The notes beneath the pieces are model-generated. The model saw nothing but the letters and a program-made list of their open reading frames with translations, searched no databases and was not told the DNA's origin. Both the position numbers and the translations under genes were made by a program. A stretch of DNA of 8,881 nt, from positions 1-8,881 of the forward strand of contig NZ_CBFIIK010000108.1 of NCBI RefSeq assembly GCF_965662675.1, given 5' to 3'. The stretch comes from Roseicyclus sp965662675 (GTDB lineage: Bacteria > Pseudomonadota > Alphaproteobacteria > Rhodobacterales > Rhodobacteraceae). This document shows positions 7,182 through 8,881 of the stretch, one piece after another (the first letter of the stretch is position 1; every line of letters begins with the position of its first letter).

Positions 7182-8561
7182 TCAGAGCATGGGCGGGTTT
7201 TTGCCCGGCCAATCACTTGCCGCGTGATAGGCATGCCCCAAGGCCATCAGCACCCCATCCGCGCCGGGTGCGCCAATCATCTGCACACCGGCAGGTAGCC
7301 CCCCTGACCCAAAGCCCGCGGGCAAGGCCAGCGCGGGAAGCCCGGCAAGGCTTGCAGGCACCACCACCTCCATCCAGCGGTGATAGCTATCCATCAATCG
7401 ATCCCCGATCTGCATCGGAAACCCCGCAGCGACCTCGAAGGGCCAAACTTGCGTCGAGGGCAAGATCACCGCATCGAAGCGCCCGAACATCTCGCGCGCA
7501 GTCGCAAGCCATGCCAGCCGCGTCTCGGCGGCCCATTCCACCTCGGCCACCTTGCGCGCAAAGCCATGGGTGATCTCCCATTTCGCCTGCGCAGGCAACA
7601 GCGCCTGATGCGCCTCTTCACGCCAATAGGGGCCAAGGTTCATCGCCACGGCGAATTGGCGCAAGACGCACCACGCCTCCCACAAGGCCTCGGCCGCAAA
7701 TGGCGGAGCGATGGGCTCTATCGCCCAGCCCAGACCCTCCATCACAACCAGCGCCGCCTCGGACTGCGCCAAGATACCGGGTTCCATGGCGTAGGCCCCG
7801 CCCCAATCGCCAAGCCAGCCGATGCGCGGACGGGTGGGTGCGCGCCCCGCGCCGGTCCGGTAAGCGCCATCCGAAAGCGTCGTCAGCATCTGCTCCAGAT
7901 CGGCGATATCGCGCGCCATCGGCCCATCGGTCGAGAGGCGATGCTGAAACACGCTGTCGCGCGCCTCGCCCGGCACAAGACCGGCTGTGGGCCGAAACCC
8001 ATAGACATTGTTCCATGCCGCGGGGTTACGCAACGACCCCATCATGTCAGACCCATCGGCCACACAAAGCATCCGCGCAGCCAAGGCCACAGCCGCCCCA
8101 CCCGATGATCCTCCCGCCGTTTTCGTCTGATCATAGGGGTTGCGCGTCGCGCCGTAGACCGGGTTCACGGTGTGCGAGCCAAGACCGAAGGCCGGCACAT
8201 TGGTCTTGCCGATGATGATCGCACCCGCCGCCCGCAGCCGCCGCGCCAAGCCATCATCGACGGTCGGAACATTGTTTTTCAAGATTGGCGATCCCCAGGT
8301 CGAGCGTAGCCCACGCACACCCACCAGATCCTTGACCGCCACGGGGATACCATGCAGCCACCCCTCGGGCGGCATCGCCTCGGCCAGCCGCGCCTCGCCC
8401 ATCAGGCTTTCGCGGTCGCGCAAACCCACGATGGCGTTCAGATCGCCATTGACCGCATCGATCCGCCCCAGCGTCTCGCGCATCAGATCCACCGGCGAGA
8501 TCTCGCGCCGCGCGATCATCGCCTGCAACGCGCCCGCCCCCAAACGCAACAGCTCAGCCAT
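7182..8561 (-). CDS. Amidase-signature family hydrolase
   Basis: A 459-residue enzyme of the amidase signature family, which hydrolyses carboxamide bonds to acid and ammonia. The Ser-cisSer-Lys triad is visible: Lys77 in PVAVKDL, Ser152 in the glycine/serine motif TAGGSSGG, and the nucleophile Ser176 in SDMMGSLRNPA; the 24-residue spacing between the two serines fits the family. The usual GGS before the nucleophile reads MGS here. The length fits a stand-alone amidase. GatA of the tRNA amidotransferase is unlikely because no gatB or gatC is adjacent and the motif context differs. The substrate cannot be told from sequence. No signal peptide is seen, so it is cytoplasmic. The start at 8561 has AAGG about ten bases upstream. 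It lies downstream of prfB on the same strand, 167 bp away. Confidence 0.93.
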   Translation of the reverse strand: MAELLRLGAGALQAMIARREISPVDLMRETLGRIDAVNGDLNAIVGLRDRESLMGEARLAEAMPPEGWLHGIPVAVKDLVGVRGLRSTWGSPILKNNVPTVDDGLARRLRAAGAIIIGKTNVPAFGLGSHTVNPVYGATRNPYDQTKTAGGSSGGAAVALAARMLCVADGSDMMGSLRNPAAWNNVYGFRPTAGLVPGEARDSVFQHRLSTDGPMARDIADLEQMLTTLSDGAYRTGAGRAPTRPRIGWLGDWGGAYAMEPGILAQSEAALVVMEGLGWAIEPIAPPFAAEALWEAWCVLRQFAVAMNLGPYWREEAHQALLPAQAKWEITHGFARKVAEVEWAAETRLAWLATAREMFGRFDAVILPSTQVWPFEVAAGFPMQIGDRLMDSYHRWMEVVVPASLAGLPALALPAGFGSGGLPAGVQMIGAPGADGVLMALGHAYHAASDWPGKNPPML

Positions 8562-8574
8562 GACGCGACACCTT

Positions 8575-8613
8575 TCCGCTTCTTCGTTTCATAAATATCC
8601 CCGCCGGAGGCAT
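8575..8613 (-). repeat. Intergenic CCTCCGGCGGGGATATTT element upstream of the amidase
   Basis: Read on the minus strand, the leader of the amidase gene contains GCCTCCGGCGGGGATATTT followed by ATGAAACGAAGAAG. A short hairpin is possible (CCTC pairing with GGGG around CGGC, one G-T pair) followed by an AT-rich run. From memory, this string, with small variations, recurs in intergenic regions of many Rhodobacteraceae genomes; only one copy is present in this window, so repetition cannot be shown here. The gap 8562-8728 shows no other clear signal. Confidence 0.5.
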
Positions 8614-8728
8614 CCCGCCCGCGCCACGGCCCGGACCTCGGCCAAACAGGCAAACCCGCTCAGCCACATCGCCCCATCGCCCCACCGAGCGGCCCCGCAC
8701 CGTGGCCCGAGGGCAGGCGACGACCGCC

Positions 8729-8881
8729 TCAGCCTTCGGCGCGCGCCTCGGCGCGTGACTTGCCCGAGACATCCATCGCCAGAACGCTGGCCATCAACCC
8801 GTCCAGATCACCATCCAAGACCCCGCCCGTGTCGCGTGTCTCGAAGCCCGTGCGCAGATCCTGCACCATCTGGTAGGGCTG
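8729..8881 (-). CDS. prfB: Peptide chain release factor 2, C-terminal 50 residues
   Basis: The frame entering from the right edge encodes QPYQMVQDLRTGFETRDTGG, then VLDGDLDGLMASVLAMDVSG, then KSRAEARAEG and a TGA stop. V.DLRTG.ET....VLDG.LD is the characteristic C-terminal signature of RF2, the factor that releases nascent chains at UGA and UAA codons; the DVSGKSRAEA tail is typical of alphaproteobacterial RF2. The GGQ and SPF motifs, and any programmed frameshift site, lie outside the window. It is the most upstream visible gene of the minus-strand group. No convincing terminator follows; only a 5-bp stem with no T-tract is seen just after the stop. Confidence 0.93.
   Translation of the reverse strand, partial: QPYQMVQDLRTGFETRDTGGVLDGDLDGLMASVLAMDVSGKSRAEARAEG

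Noticed and set aside
7102..7212. A 37-codon N-terminal extension of the DUF2189 protein
   Set aside because: The extension overlaps the end of the amidase gene, does not resemble the family N terminus, and the ATG at 7101 has a purine-rich AGGGGG just upstream.
8623..8706. Inverted repeat GCCACGG ... CCGTGGC and tandem ATCGCCCC in the prfB-amidase gap
   Set aside because: Arms are only 7 bp and 70 bases apart, and the tandem has two units; both are expected by chance in such GC-rich sequence.

Overview
The window looks like a chromosomal housekeeping segment from a high-GC alphaproteobacterium, most likely a member of the Rhodobacteraceae. The evidence is the strongly GC-biased codon use, the character of the proteins (a DUF3971/AsmA-like giant, a DUF455 ferritin-like protein, an M23 peptidase with the PEQRLFLKSD-type N terminus, a bactofilin starting MFSK, and the alphaproteobacterial RF2 tail ending DVSGKSRAEA), and an intergenic element of the CCTCCGGCGGGGATATTT type that I remember as common in this family. 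I see no tRNA, rRNA, CRISPR array, insertion sequence, phage gene or integrase.

Layout. (1) 1-2693, minus strand: the first 897 codons of a very large AsmA/YhdP-like envelope protein whose C terminus lies outside the window. (2) 2694-2803: a 110-bp divergent gap. (3) 2804-4144, plus strand: a Bcp/PrxQ thiol peroxidase, a GC-rich hairpin, then a DUF455 ferritin-like protein. (4) 4145-4330: a gap that probably holds the promoter of the next operon. (5) 4331-6227, plus strand: an M23 peptidoglycan endopeptidase anchored in the inner membrane, overlapping a bactofilin gene by 11 bp. (6) 6261-6287: a textbook intrinsic terminator that separates this operon from the converging minus-strand genes. 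(7) 6298-8561, minus strand: a DUF2189 polytopic membrane protein, preceded by an amidase-signature hydrolase. (8) 8562-8728: a gap carrying the intergenic element. (9) 8729-8881, minus strand: the last 50 codons of prfB.

How the genes relate. The clearest functional unit is the peptidase-bactofilin pair. A cytoskeletal bactofilin scaffold can position a cell-wall hydrolase, as known for other bacteria, and here the two are translationally coupled. The AsmA-like protein belongs to a family linked to lipid traffic and outer-membrane integrity, so the left half has an envelope flavour. Bcp (peroxide removal) and DUF455 (a probable di-iron protein) may both concern redox or metal stress, but nothing in the sequence proves it.

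I did not find a clearly undescribed system. The points most worth a second look are a strong internal ribosome binding site inside the bactofilin gene, which predicts a short isoform lacking the N-terminal extension; the conserved-looking cytoplasmic N terminus of the peptidase; a cysteine pair beside its active site; a Bcp without the usual near resolving cysteine; and the intergenic element upstream of the amidase.
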